From NCBI RefSeq assembly GCF_022647885.1, contig NZ_JALCLM010000001.1:1302001-1366000 (forward strand): 64,000 nucleotides of DNA, given 5' to 3'. Numbering within the stretch: the first letter of the stretch is position 1; each line of letters begins with the position of its first letter. Source of the stretch: Bifidobacterium sp. (GTDB lineage: Bacteria > Actinomycetota > Actinomycetes > Actinomycetales > Bifidobacteriaceae). The translations under genes were made by a program, and so were the position numbers. The notes beneath the pieces were generated by a model. It worked only from the letters and a program-made list of their open reading frames with translations. It was not told the origin of the DNA and did not search any database. Below are positions 26,010 to 35,424 of this stretch, one piece after another.

Positions 26010-26552
26010 ATGGATATGGTAAATGGCCATACAGGGAACATCACTGTAAATACGTATGAATATCGTACTGTTGTAGTACCAGAGCAGAGGATTTCCCTGA
26101 CAAGAGATACATACGAAGCTTTTGGATGGTTTGAAGATGGCATGACCCCAAGTGATCCCTCTTTTGGCACAGTTAATCTTAGACTCAAGCGGAATCGACG
26201 TATAAGAAACAGATCGATGATTAATGAGCTGCAGCGCAAAGCCGAAGCTGCTCTTTCTGATATCGATCATCTTGAACGGTCTAAAACGCAGAAAGCCCAG
26301 ATCGCCTCCTTTTCTGTTGGAATTGTTGCCTGTGCTTTCCTAGCAGGAGCAATTTTTTCTATGATGGCATCGCTTTGGGTTCCATTCGTGTTGTTCGGCT
26401 TTATAGGGTTAGCTGGATGGGTTGCACCATATTTAGTGTTCACCAAAATTAAGGCGAAACAGATTGCTAAAGCGACCCCTCAAATTGATCAGCGTTATGA
26501 CACGATTTATGACGCCTGTGAGCAGGTACAACGGCTTATGTCTCAGCAGTAA
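26010..26552 (+). CDS. Two-helix membrane protein of unknown function
   Basis: 180 residues from the start at 26010, chosen because GGAGAAGAC is immediately upstream; an in-frame ATG at 25947 is less likely. The N-terminal half is soluble (NGHTGNITVNTYEYRTVVVPE, then a YEAFGWFEDG segment and a basic RLKRNRRIRNR stretch) with a helical part. Two membrane helices lie at about 106-150, and a charged C-terminal helix follows. I do not recognise a named family. It is divergent from the two-component operon across a shared palindrome, so it is a probable target of that system. Confidence 0.7.
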   Translation: MDMVNGHTGNITVNTYEYRTVVVPEQRISLTRDTYEAFGWFEDGMTPSDPSFGTVNLRLKRNRRIRNRSMINELQRKAEAALSDIDHLERSKTQKAQIASFSVGIVACAFLAGAIFSMMASLWVPFVLFGFIGLAGWVAPYLVFTKIKAKQIAKATPQIDQRYDTIYDACEQVQRLMSQQ

Positions 26553-26615
26553 TTTTGCGGGCCTGTGTATGACCAATCTAATGAGGCTGCCCTCTCGACT
26601 GCGTATATAAGCTCG

Positions 26616-27827
26616 TTATGAACGTTGCGGGGACTGCGATATGAGATGTTGCTGGGTGATTAAAGCTGCTGTGGAAATGAGCAAAAGTGTAACCACTACG
26701 AGAATCGCAGTGCGTAACCCAAAATTATCGCCGAGGAAGCCGAGCACGGGTGGCCCTACTAGAAAAGCACAATATCCAGCAGTAGCCACGATGCTAACCC
26801 TAAGATCTGGATGGTCAGGGTTCTCTCCTGCAGTTGAGATAGCAACGGGGAAGCCTAGAGACACTCCAAGTCCCCATAGTGTGACACCGGAAATAATGAA
26901 AACTGTGTGAGTGCCTACAGCGACCAAAAAAATGCCGAGTGCCCCAGTAAGTAGACTGCCCAGAAGTACATGGGGCTTTCCCCACAACGAAATAACAGCT
27001 TGACCACAGAATCGTCCGACAGCCATAATAGTTGCGAATGTTGCAAATATCATCGATCCTTGCGCGCTGCTCAGTCCCAGTCCGTCAACCATGATGAGTG
27101 GGAGCCAGTCGTTGGCCGAGCCCTCTGCGGATGCAAGACCGAGTAAAACGATTCCAAGGAGGATAAGCCCAGGGTCTCGCCATAACGCACTTTTTGGATT
27201 TCCTGCTGCAACATCAGTGTTTGGGTTTTCTGCTGGTCGCGAGAGTTGGGTTTTCCCCATTCCGGATGGTATTCCGCTAAGCGACCAAAAACTGACCAAA
27301 GCGAGTAAGACGGAACATCCTCCGAGATGCCATATAGCTGGTACATCAAGAGATATGCAGACGATACTGATTACTGCGCCAATGAGGACGCCAAGACTGT
27401 AACAGCCGTGGAGTGCTGGAAGAATGGGATGCTTAAGTCGAGTTTCTATGTGTGCTCCGTCTATGTTTAAAGCTATTTCAGCCAAGCCGCTACCTAGACC
27501 GAAAAACAGTAATCCTACGAACACCACAGAAGGGTATCTGACTATTGTCGAAGCTGTAACGAGCGATAATCCGGTGGAGAGGAAGATAGCGCTATAAGCA
27601 ATAACCCACCTTGTTCCACGCTTTCGCACGAGATATGCCGAGCTTAAAATACCAGACATTGAACCGATTGATCCACCGAAAAGTATCATCCCCATAGCGG
27701 AGATTGTTGCACCTATTGTGTCTCGGATAGTTGGTGTACGGCTGACCCATGAAGCGCTCGCGAGACCAACTACAAGCATGAATGAACATAGCGAATACCG
27801 CCATCTGAGAGTTTGAGAATCGGTCAT
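26616..27827 (-). CDS. MFS transporter, YbjJ-like
   Basis: 403 residues, twelve predicted helices. ASWVSRTPTIRDTIGATISAMG and the following GSMSGILSSAYLVRKRG match the YbjJ-type MFS branch, which in enterobacteria is paired with a TetR-type gene, as here. The ATG abuts a 14-bp inverted repeat with no Shine-Dalgarno, so the transcript is probably leaderless or nearly so. The substrate is unknown. Confidence 0.82.
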   Translation of the reverse strand: MTDSQTLRWRYSLCSFMLVVGLASASWVSRTPTIRDTIGATISAMGMILFGGSIGSMSGILSSAYLVRKRGTRWVIAYSAIFLSTGLSLVTASTIVRYPSVVFVGLLFFGLGSGLAEIALNIDGAHIETRLKHPILPALHGCYSLGVLIGAVISIVCISLDVPAIWHLGGCSVLLALVSFWSLSGIPSGMGKTQLSRPAENPNTDVAAGNPKSALWRDPGLILLGIVLLGLASAEGSANDWLPLIMVDGLGLSSAQGSMIFATFATIMAVGRFCGQAVISLWGKPHVLLGSLLTGALGIFLVAVGTHTVFIISGVTLWGLGVSLGFPVAISTAGENPDHPDLRVSIVATAGYCAFLVGPPVLGFLGDNFGLRTAILVVVTLLLISTAALITQQHLISQSPQRS

Positions 27828-27864
27828 GTGTACGATTGTACATATAACTAGTACAAACGTACAC
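27828..27864. promoter_or_regulatory. TetR-type operator abutting the MFS start codon
   Basis: GTGTACGATTGTAC (27828-27841) and GTACAAACGTACAC (27851-27864) are inverted with one mismatch and a 9-bp spacer. The first arm touches the start codon of the minus-strand MFS gene. The divergent TetR gene begins 223 bp away. Confidence 0.75.
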
Positions 27865-28086
27865 GTATATTGATTACGTTTATCTCAACCTAGTAAATGC
27901 TGTGGGGAGCATTACTCAACGTCACTGTCAACGAATCCAGTGTGCGGCATAGTACTGTCTAAGAATCATATTTCTGACGTTTAAGGCCATACGCGATAAG
28001 CTTTATGCACTGAATGGTTGTTGATGTAGATGAGGTGCCGCTTCGAGGGTGAGTAGATCATCGCAACTTATGAGAAAGGCAGTAGC

Positions 28087-28650
28087 ATGACGAATGATTC
28101 GTCAAGTGGGAATGTGATTGGCAGAAATGTTGATCCAGGTAGACGTGATCGAATCATCGATGCTGCGCTAGAGGTTATCGCGACTCAAGGCGTGGCTGGA
28201 ACTTCTCACCGGAAGGTTGCTGCTGTAGCACAGGTGCCTCTAGGTTCAATGACGTATTACTTCAGTGGTATGAAAGAATTATTGCATGATGCGTTTACCC
28301 GCTTTGCTGATCAAGCTGCCGATACCTTTGATGCACGCATGCAGGCTACAAGCAGGCGTGTAAATGCTGTTGATGCAGTGGTGAAGGCCATTGTTGAAGA
28401 ACGCAGCCAAGAAAACACAGTCCTTACATACGAACTCTATACATTGGCAGCACGGGATCACGATTATCAAGAGATTACTGAGAGGTGGATGGCACGAAGT
28501 AGTGCAGCGCTTGAACGCCATTTTGATCCGCTCACCGCGAGACTACTTGATGCGCTGATTGAGGGGATTACTATCCATAGAGCTTTGGATCGTGATCCTG
28601 TTGGGAAAGGCGACGTAGAGGAAGCAATACGCCGGATTACGAACTCATAA
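28087..28650 (+). CDS. TetR-family transcriptional regulator
   Basis: 187 residues. The N-terminal HTH reads RDRIIDAALEVIATQGVAGTSHRKVAAVAQVPLGSMTYYFSGMKELL, close to RcdA/YbjK-type regulators. The ligand domain follows. GAAAGG lies before the ATG. It is divergent from the YbjJ-like MFS gene with a strong inverted repeat at that gene's start, so it is the likely repressor of the transporter. Confidence 0.88.
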   Translation: MTNDSSSGNVIGRNVDPGRRDRIIDAALEVIATQGVAGTSHRKVAAVAQVPLGSMTYYFSGMKELLHDAFTRFADQAADTFDARMQATSRRVNAVDAVVKAIVEERSQENTVLTYELYTLAARDHDYQEITERWMARSSAALERHFDPLTARLLDALIEGITIHRALDRDPVGKGDVEEAIRRITNS

Positions 28651-28812
28651 GTCCCTATAGTTCGTGATCAGTGCAGGGGATTGTACGGTGAAATTGGTAG
28701 CTGCACTGACATCCGTCATTTGTGGCATTATCAGCACAATTCAGCAGTGATGAGCAGTCTACAAACGCTGAATGAGCAACATTATCGGATGGGTGGCGAT
28801 TTCCTATGTTAT

Positions 28813-29757
28813 TCATATTTCTGTGAGACCCGAGGAAAACTGCGTGTCCAGTTCCTTGGTAATGTTGCGGGTTCTTTGTCTAACGTCATTAATGAAATGT
28901 TTGATGCTGAGCCTCGACAGCTGAGAAGATGTGGTGATTAGAGAAACTGATCGTCGAATTTCAGGCGTTATTGGCACCCTAATCGTTTTTGAAGGCTCTT
29001 CTTGTGTTGCAAGTCTGGGGAGTACGGCGATGCCGAAGCCCTGTGCAACAGATTGCAAAACCACTGAATATGAGCTCAAGGTTCCTGTTACGCGTGGAGA
29101 AATTCCAGCTTGCTCGCAAAGAATCTGTATGTGGTTTGACAGATAAGTCCCCTTTGGCTCGCAAATCCAATCTTCACCAAACAAATCTGTAAGTCGCAGC
29201 GATGTACGATTTGCCAGTGTGTGACCTAAGGGGAGCACAGCACACAGAGAATCAGAGAACAGAGGGATGGAGACTATCCCAGCATCGTTATCTGCTTTAG
29301 CAGCTCCGAATGATGCCGAAAAAAGAATGTCTAGCTGCCCCGCATTGAGTAGAGGGATGCTTGTATCTGGTTCTAGCTCTTCGAGGGTGATTGTCAGCTG
29401 GGGAAATCTTGATCCCAGTGATGCACATACTGGCACGGCAAGAGGAGCGAGTGCGCTAGAAAAAGAAGCTACTCGAATATGACCGCGTACTTCCATATTT
29501 TCGCTGCGTACCATATCTTCGATTTCTCTGAGCTTGTTCAATACAGGACGAGCGCTATCTACCAATTCATTCGCAAGGGGAGTAAGTCTGACTTGTCTGC
29601 CAACGTGCTCAATAAGGGGTCTTCCTACTGATCTTTCGAGAGAAGCAATATGCTGCGAAACTGTTGAGACGCTCATTTGGCTGGCATCTGCCACAGCTTT
29701 CATCGTTTGTAGAGCCTGTAATTCAACGAGCAATTCTAAACGTTCAGGGTTGAGCAT
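28813..29757 (-). CDS. LysR-family regulator, DgdR-like by context
   Basis: 314 residues. The N-terminal winged helix is VELQALQTMKAVADASQMSVSTVSQHIASLERSVGRPLIE, followed by a LysR substrate-binding domain. It is divergent from a gene very like 2,2-dialkylglycine decarboxylase. In Burkholderia cepacia a LysR-type repressor, DgdR, is likewise divergent from dgdA. The 92-bp gap holds AT-rich half-sites (CAATTGTTTGAAT region) where it probably binds. Confidence 0.87.
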   Translation of the reverse strand: MLNPERLELLVELQALQTMKAVADASQMSVSTVSQHIASLERSVGRPLIEHVGRQVRLTPLANELVDSARPVLNKLREIEDMVRSENMEVRGHIRVASFSSALAPLAVPVCASLGSRFPQLTITLEELEPDTSIPLLNAGQLDILFSASFGAAKADNDAGIVSIPLFSDSLCAVLPLGHTLANRTSLRLTDLFGEDWICEPKGTYLSNHIQILCEQAGISPRVTGTLSSYSVVLQSVAQGFGIAVLPRLATQEEPSKTIRVPITPEIRRSVSLITTSSQLSRLSIKHFINDVRQRTRNITKELDTQFSSGLTEI

Positions 29758-29849
29758 GTGGACGTCCCTTCAATTGTTTGAATATTATAAACTATATGTT
29801 CTCAATTATCTGATGGACGTAAACGATAACGTATGTTTAGCATGCTTGC

Positions 29850-31220
29850 ATGATCAACAATAACGAGCACTATTCAGACCCATTCGCTCGAGAAGAGGGC
29901 TTCTGGAATAACGTAGACAATCATGTACTCCGCTATGGCGCACCAAAATTCATGCCAGCGATTATTGACCACGCAGAAGGCAGCTATATCTATACCGAGG
30001 ATGGGCGAAAAATACTTGATTTCACCTCAGGACAGATGAGTGCGACCCTCGGTCATGCTCATCCGGCAATCATTGCAACCATCCAAAGATCATATCCGCG
30101 TCTCGACCACTTGTTCAGTGCCATGCTTTCAAGGCCGGTGATCAATCTTACAACCCGACTCACATCCCTCACATCTGATGCTATGGATGTAGAGGGTAAC
30201 CATGAGAAGCTGGACCGTGCTGTGTTGCTGACCACAGGGTCTGAGGTCAACGACGCTGCGATACGGTTGGCGAAATTAGTGACAGGTAAATTTGAAATCG
30301 TCTCCTTTAATCGATCTTGGCATGGTCTTACTGGAGCTGCCGCTGCTGCAACATACTCTTCAGCGCGCAAAGTTGGCACTCCTTCAATGCCAGGGCAAAT
30401 TGCCATACCAACACCATATGAGTATCGTCCAGATTTTGTTGATGAACACGGTAAGCTCGATTGGCGAAAACAGCTTGATTTTGGCTTCAAAATGGTCGAT
30501 GCCCAGTCGGTGGGGAGCCTTGCTGCATGCATCATTGAGCCAATCGTGTCAGGGGGAGGCATCTTAGTTCCGCCCCCGGGATATTTGCAAGCATTACGCG
30601 AGAAGTGTCATGAACGTGGCATGCTGCTGATCTTCGATGAGGCGCAGACCAGTATCGGGCGCACGGGCACATGGTTTGGTTTCGAAAGCGATGGGGTTAC
30701 CCCTGATATTCTTACAGTCTCCAAAACTCTTGGGGCTGGTCTTCCACTAGCTGCCATGTTAACAACCACCTCGATTGAGCAAAAAGCTTACGAGGAAGGT
30801 TTCGTCTTCTACACCTCACATGTGAGTGACCCAACCATTGCGGCCGTCGGTTATACAGTGATTGATGTCATCGAGAAGGATCATATTCTTGCATCGGTGC
30901 AGCAGCGAGGCAAACAGCTTCAAGATGGACTGACAAGAATCCTCAATGATCACGACATAGTGGGTGATGCGCGTGGACGCGGTCTGTTGCAAGGTATTGA
31001 GATAGTCGAAGGCAACACTTCAAAAACTCGTTCCGAGGCTTTGGCTGACAGCATTACTGAGAAATGTTTCGAGCTGGGGCTTCATATGAATATTGTCTGT
31101 TTACCCGGGATGGGCGGAGTTTTTCGTATAGCCCCTCCGCTCACTGTATCGGAGCAAGAGATAGATCTTGGTCTGTCAATACTCGACGAGTCGATTACTT
31201 ACGTTGAAAAACATCGTTAA
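29850..31220 (+). CDS. Class III aminotransferase, 2,2-dialkylglycine decarboxylase-like
   Basis: 456 residues, PLP-dependent. The segments ILDFTSGQMSATLGHAHP, DHLFSAMLSRPV, RSWHGLTGAAAAATYS, LIFDEAQTSIGRTGTWF and LPGMGGVFRIAPPLTVSE follow the recalled DgdA sequence closely. Lys292 in SKTLGAG is the PLP lysine. Gln in SGQMSA and the SHVSDP alkali-metal segment are those used by DgdA. DgdA couples decarboxylation of 2-aminoisobutyrate or isovaline to pyruvate transamination. There is no clear ribosome-binding site at this ATG. A 10-bp hairpin follows the stop. Confidence 0.85.
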   Translation: MINNNEHYSDPFAREEGFWNNVDNHVLRYGAPKFMPAIIDHAEGSYIYTEDGRKILDFTSGQMSATLGHAHPAIIATIQRSYPRLDHLFSAMLSRPVINLTTRLTSLTSDAMDVEGNHEKLDRAVLLTTGSEVNDAAIRLAKLVTGKFEIVSFNRSWHGLTGAAAAATYSSARKVGTPSMPGQIAIPTPYEYRPDFVDEHGKLDWRKQLDFGFKMVDAQSVGSLAACIIEPIVSGGGILVPPPGYLQALREKCHERGMLLIFDEAQTSIGRTGTWFGFESDGVTPDILTVSKTLGAGLPLAAMLTTTSIEQKAYEEGFVFYTSHVSDPTIAAVGYTVIDVIEKDHILASVQQRGKQLQDGLTRILNDHDIVGDARGRGLLQGIEIVEGNTSKTRSEALADSITEKCFELGLHMNIVCLPGMGGVFRIAPPLTVSEQEIDLGLSILDESITYVEKHR

Positions 31221-31243
31221 TCAGTATTACTGATGTTGATGCA

Positions 31244-31273
31244 CAGCGGTCACACGAAATTGAGTGACCGCTG
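31244..31273 (+). terminator. Hairpin after the dialkylglycine-decarboxylase-like gene
   Basis: CAGCGGTCAC and GTGACCGCTG form a perfect 10-bp stem with a 10-nt loop, followed by TTGTTAT. It lies between the aminotransferase and serine acetyltransferase genes. Confidence 0.75.
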
Positions 31274-31302
31274 TTGTTATCTCGGCAAAGAGAGGAAAAG
31301 AA

Positions 31303-31830
31303 ATGATGTGTGCAGTGTTGTTACGGGAAGTTCGTGGGGACATTCGAAAGGTTCGAGAATATGACCCTTCCATGAGTTCGAACACCCAAGTGCTGTTGAC
31401 ATCAGGAGGTATGCAGGCGGTATGGGCATATCGCATATCTCATCGAGCATGGATTCATAGACACCGACTGCTGGCTCAGTTGATTCGCTATACCGCCCGT
31501 TTCATGACTGGTGTGGAAATTCATCCGGGTGCAGTTATTGGTCGTCATCTGCTCATTGATCATGGAACAGGTGTGGTTATTGGTGAAACAACTGTCATCG
31601 GAGATGATGTTATTATGCATCATCAGGTCACATTAGGTGGCAGGGTTAACACACCAGGTAAGCGGCATCCGACAGTTGGCGATCGTGTGTATATAGGCGC
31701 AGGTGCAATGATACTGGGAAATGTCACCATAGGCTCAGATAGCTCTGTCGGAGCACTCACACTCGTATTACACGACATACCAAAAAAATCTATTGTTGTA
31801 GGCAATCCCGCTCGAATTCGCAGCAAATAG
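31303..31830 (+). CDS. cysE: Serine O-acetyltransferase-like protein
   Basis: 175 residues. The C-terminal hexapeptide coil GVEIHPGAVIGRHLLIDHGTGVVIGETTVIGDDV, with HHQVTLGGR and KRHPTVGDRVYIGAGA, is the CysE signature. It makes O-acetylserine for cysteine synthesis. It is short because the N-terminal helical domain is largely missing, as in many Gram-positive forms. The frame extends to a GTG at 31264, but that lies in the terminator arm. ATG 31303 has GAGAGGAAAAGAA directly upstream. Confidence 0.87.
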   Translation: MMCAVLLREVRGDIRKVREYDPSMSSNTQVLLTSGGMQAVWAYRISHRAWIHRHRLLAQLIRYTARFMTGVEIHPGAVIGRHLLIDHGTGVVIGETTVIGDDVIMHHQVTLGGRVNTPGKRHPTVGDRVYIGAGAMILGNVTIGSDSSVGALTLVLHDIPKKSIVVGNPARIRSK

Positions 31831-31985
31831 GAGTGGTCTAGTGCTCAGCCGAATCAATATCTGAAGTGTCTGTTTCGAGCGTCTTGTGCCTACTTCATTG
31901 TATTGCTGAAGATTGAGAACTGTTGTGCTCTGTGCGCATAGTGGCGTATGCATTGAGCAGTGTGGTTGTGCTATGAAAGGTAACT

Positions 31986-32648
31986 ATGAATACTCAAGAA
32001 AATTCAATTGATGTGAGTTATCGGGTTGCTCAGCCGCATGAATTGGATGCGATTTCTCGACTAGCTGCGCAATCGTTTGGAGAATACCCCTTCTTTGCAT
32101 TCGTGTTTCGGGAACAATTCGACTCGTACCCTGATTATCTGAACTATATGACAGCGCTTGATCGCATGGTGATTAAGGCTTATATGAGTAAGAAAATTTG
32201 TCTAATAGGGGAGAGCCATCATCGGATAGTGTCGATTGCTTTACTGGATAATCCAGACACTCGAGCCATTGGAATAAGCGATTACATACACGCAGGTGGT
32301 CTTGGATTAGTTAAAGGTGTTGGTTTAGTCAGGCTTCTTGAATTCTTTACTATCAGTGAGCGCGCTCAACAAGATTGCAAGTTGAAATATTCGCAGTCTT
32401 GGTATGTTGAAATGCTTGCAGTCGACACGCAACTAAAAGGGCAGGGGCTAGGAACAAGGATGATTCATGAATGCGTAATTCCTTTCGCCCGATTCCATAA
32501 CGGATCTTCGTTAAGTTTGATCACTAATACTGAAAAGAATCGTCGGTTTTATCAGGCGAATGGATTCACAGAATTCTCTCAGACGCTTTTGGAAAACCAT
32601 GGAAACACTATTAGTAACTGGAGTTTCTACATGAACTTTGCAAATTAA
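31986..32648 (+). CDS. GNAT-family N-acetyltransferase
   Basis: 220 residues. The acetyl-CoA loop is QLKGQGLGTRMIHECV, and a C-terminal NTEKNRRFYQANGFTEF is typical of GNAT enzymes. The N-terminal YRVAQPHELDAISRLAAQSF is the usual first strand and helix. The acceptor is unknown. It stands alone, with AAAGGTAACT before the ATG. Confidence 0.8.
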   Translation: MNTQENSIDVSYRVAQPHELDAISRLAAQSFGEYPFFAFVFREQFDSYPDYLNYMTALDRMVIKAYMSKKICLIGESHHRIVSIALLDNPDTRAIGISDYIHAGGLGLVKGVGLVRLLEFFTISERAQQDCKLKYSQSWYVEMLAVDTQLKGQGLGTRMIHECVIPFARFHNGSSLSLITNTEKNRRFYQANGFTEFSQTLLENHGNTISNWSFYMNFAN

Positions 32649-32742
32649 CGAGTTATAAGCTCGAAGAATGTATCCATCAAACCGATATAGGAAACGTCAA
32701 TATACATAAACGGAAGTGCATTGTAAAACATAGGGCTATAGA

Positions 32743-33087
32743 TTATCGTTTATTCCGATTGCTCCGTAGAGTTTTTGCGGTGCTCAACAGTTTTTGAAAG
32801 CCATTTTTACGGGCTGATGTACGCCGCTTTGATATGGACATCACTGGGCATCCTGCACAGACAAATGACTCTGGATCAGGGTTACAGTGTGTGCTACTGC
32901 ATTGTTGACCAGCAAAGTCAAGAACGGCTAATTGCCGTGATGAAATAGCCTGGTCATGTATTAATTCAATAAAATCCATCGGTAAATTCAAGCGTTGGGC
33001 AACCATACGAGTGGTATTTCCGTCTCGCAGCGAGGCCAACACTTGCTCGGATATTGATTCACTTGTAGTTCTTCTGAATGTTTTCAT
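32743..33087 (-). CDS. FeoC-like small winged-helix protein with Cys cluster
   Basis: 114 residues. The N-terminal part looks like a short winged helix (SISEQVLASLRDGNTTRMVAQRLNLPMDFIEL). The middle has four cysteines in the pattern C-x4-C-x8-C-x2-C (from CSSTHC to CAGC), a plausible Fe-S or metal site like that of FeoC. The C-terminus is very basic. It overlaps the feoB stop by ATGA and is the last gene of the feo set. A role in FeoB stability or iron sensing is inferred. Confidence 0.6.
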   Translation of the reverse strand: MKTFRRTTSESISEQVLASLRDGNTTRMVAQRLNLPMDFIELIHDQAISSRQLAVLDFAGQQCSSTHCNPDPESFVCAGCPVMSISKRRTSARKNGFQKLLSTAKTLRSNRNKR

Positions 33088-35276
33088 AACAGACTGCCAA
33101 TTTGGAAAATAACAATGGCTAAGGCATATGCGATAAGCAGTCCCATGAGAACTGATTGCACGGCAGTTTTGCCTCCGAACTGACGTTTCATCTCAGCAAC
33201 AGTCGCTAAGCATGGCGTGTAGGCAAGAACAAAAACCATAAACGCTGCCGCTGCTGCTGCACCGTGACCATTACTGGAGTGTTCAAAACTTGTACGCACT
33301 GCCTCACCGAGAGGACCTCTGCCTTCTGACGTGCTTGAAGCATCATCTGATTCTTGTATGGAATAACTCTGTGTCATGGATCCAACAACTACTTCTTTGG
33401 CAACGAAGCCTGTGATAAGAGCTGCTGAAGCATGCCAATCGTTAAAGCCAGCAGGTTCAAAGACTATAGCTGCTTTTGATGCCATTGCTCCGTATAAGGA
33501 GTTTTCAACCTTATCTACGTGAGCAAAGCTGTTGTTACCAGAAGCTCCGGCACTGATAGGGATTGCTGCCAAAAGCCACATAATGATAGTCATTGAAATA
33601 ATGATTGAACTTGCTCCTGTAATAAATGCCCACAGTCTTCCTGCTACTGATTTGAGTAGTCTCAGAATCTGGGGGAGCTGGTAGGGAGGTAGTTCCATGG
33701 CAAAGGGTTGAGTGCGTAAATCAGAGAATTGTGTTGTTCTGAGTGCAAATCCAACCGCAAGAATAATCACGATCGACATAACATACATAAGGAATATCGC
33801 TAATCCTGCGTACTGGTCAAAGAATGCATAAGCCAAGACGATGTAGACACTCAACCGTGCAGAGCATGAGGTGAATGGAATAAGTAGACCGGTTAGCACC
33901 CGCTGCCTTGAATCAGGAAGAGTTCTAGTGGAGGCGAGAGCAGGAAGATTACAACCAAAGCCAACGACTAAAGGCAAGAATGCTCTACCATCTAGACCTA
34001 TAGTCCTCATGGCTTTATCCATCACAAAAGCTGCTCGCGCCAAATATCCTGAATCTTCGAGCATTGAGAGAATGATGAACATAATGCCCATCGGAGGAAC
34101 GAAGGTCAGTACTGTGATGGCTCCGTTGAGTACGCCATCAATCAGCAATGAGTGTAGCCAGCCATCAGTGGCACTTGGGCCACCAACCAGAGTAAATATC
34201 CAATCGAGTCCGGAAGTTAGCCAGCTGCGTACGGTGACGTCAAACCAGTCGATGAGCGGACTAGCCAGAGTGGTAATTGATTCGAATACGCCATACATGA
34301 CTAAGAGGAAGGTAACAATCCCAAAAATCGGATGCAGTAATACGCGATCGATACGATCCGATATGGTGACTTGATTCTCTACGAAGGTACCACCATTAAG
34401 CTTGCTAATCGTTTGTGCAACCCAGTCAAAACGATCGTTGGCTGTCGCCTTAACCCACAGAGAAACTGCTTGAGAGGAACTACCGTCATGAGGGGCTATG
34501 GTACTGGTGATTTTTGATATGCCATGTTCAACATGGTTTTCAGAAGCACCCTTTTCTGCTTGCGATATGTGCGCAAGGGTTGATTCAATTGCTTGTATGA
34601 GTGCATCATTCCCATTGCCGTTCCTACCGTCAACAGCAACAACAGGTATGTCGGGAATTGCTTGCGATAAGGTGTTGATACTTATGGATGATTGCTGTTT
34701 TTTTGCCAAATCGAGCATGGTTACGGCGATAACTATTGGAAAGCCAAGATCCATAAGTTGGCTCAGAAGGTATAACGACTTTGAGGGTGATGTGGCATTA
34801 AATACAGCAACAATAACGTCCGGGGGATTCACATCTATGCTCCCCATAGCAGCTTGACAAGAAACACGTTCATCAGGACTGATAGCGTCAAGTGAGGCAG
34901 TGCCTGGGGTATCTATAAATTCCCAATGAGCACCATGAACATCAAGATCTCCGGATTCAATAAGCACAGTCGTTCCTGGAGCATTCATGACGGTTGCATT
35001 GCCGCCCAGAAGAGAGTTAAACAGAGTGGATTTACCAACATTAGGGTTACCCATGCAGACGATGCGAGGTCGTGAGAGTTTCTCAGATGCTGAGTGAGCC
35101 GTTGAACTGGGGAGTATAGCTGCTATGCCGCGACGATGGTGGTGACTGCCAGGTCGGCATTTAGGGCATGGAGTAGGTGACGGAGACGAATGCTCACACG
35201 TACAATCAGTGTTTGGAAGATGTTTGGCGGGGGTATTGGCCTTTGTTGCGCCGCGTTGTTGTCGAAATACAACCAT
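33084..35276 (-). CDS. feoB: Ferrous iron transport protein B
   Basis: 730 residues. The GTPase domain has G1 GNPNVGKST at 76-84 and G3 DTPG. The G4-type motif TMLD has Thr in place of the usual Asn. The membrane part includes the gate motifs GFGCNLPALASTRTL and TGFVAKEVVVGSM. An N-terminal extension of about 70 residues carries CTC, CPKC and HHH clusters and may bind metal. It imports Fe(II). GGGGAATTC precedes the ATG. feoA lies 148 bp upstream. Confidence 0.93.
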   Translation of the reverse strand: MVVFRQQRGATKANTPAKHLPNTDCTCEHSSPSPTPCPKCRPGSHHHRRGIAAILPSSTAHSASEKLSRPRIVCMGNPNVGKSTLFNSLLGGNATVMNAPGTTVLIESGDLDVHGAHWEFIDTPGTASLDAISPDERVSCQAAMGSIDVNPPDVIVAVFNATSPSKSLYLLSQLMDLGFPIVIAVTMLDLAKKQQSSISINTLSQAIPDIPVVAVDGRNGNGNDALIQAIESTLAHISQAEKGASENHVEHGISKITSTIAPHDGSSSQAVSLWVKATANDRFDWVAQTISKLNGGTFVENQVTISDRIDRVLLHPIFGIVTFLLVMYGVFESITTLASPLIDWFDVTVRSWLTSGLDWIFTLVGGPSATDGWLHSLLIDGVLNGAITVLTFVPPMGIMFIILSMLEDSGYLARAAFVMDKAMRTIGLDGRAFLPLVVGFGCNLPALASTRTLPDSRQRVLTGLLIPFTSCSARLSVYIVLAYAFFDQYAGLAIFLMYVMSIVIILAVGFALRTTQFSDLRTQPFAMELPPYQLPQILRLLKSVAGRLWAFITGASSIIISMTIIMWLLAAIPISAGASGNNSFAHVDKVENSLYGAMASKAAIVFEPAGFNDWHASAALITGFVAKEVVVGSMTQSYSIQESDDASSTSEGRGPLGEAVRTSFEHSSNGHGAAAAAAFMVFVLAYTPCLATVAEMKRQFGGKTAVQSVLMGLLIAYALAIVIFQIGSLL

Positions 35277-35424
35277 GAATTCCCCAGATTTCAGTACTTA
35301 GCGGAGGTCTCGCCCACGCTCATAATAGAGCATTGCTGGTATGCGAAAGCTGCGCTGTGTTTCTTGCTGCGATTGCATGTGTGTGATGTCAATCGCGATT
35401 GTATGCATCTGTGCTCAATGCGTT

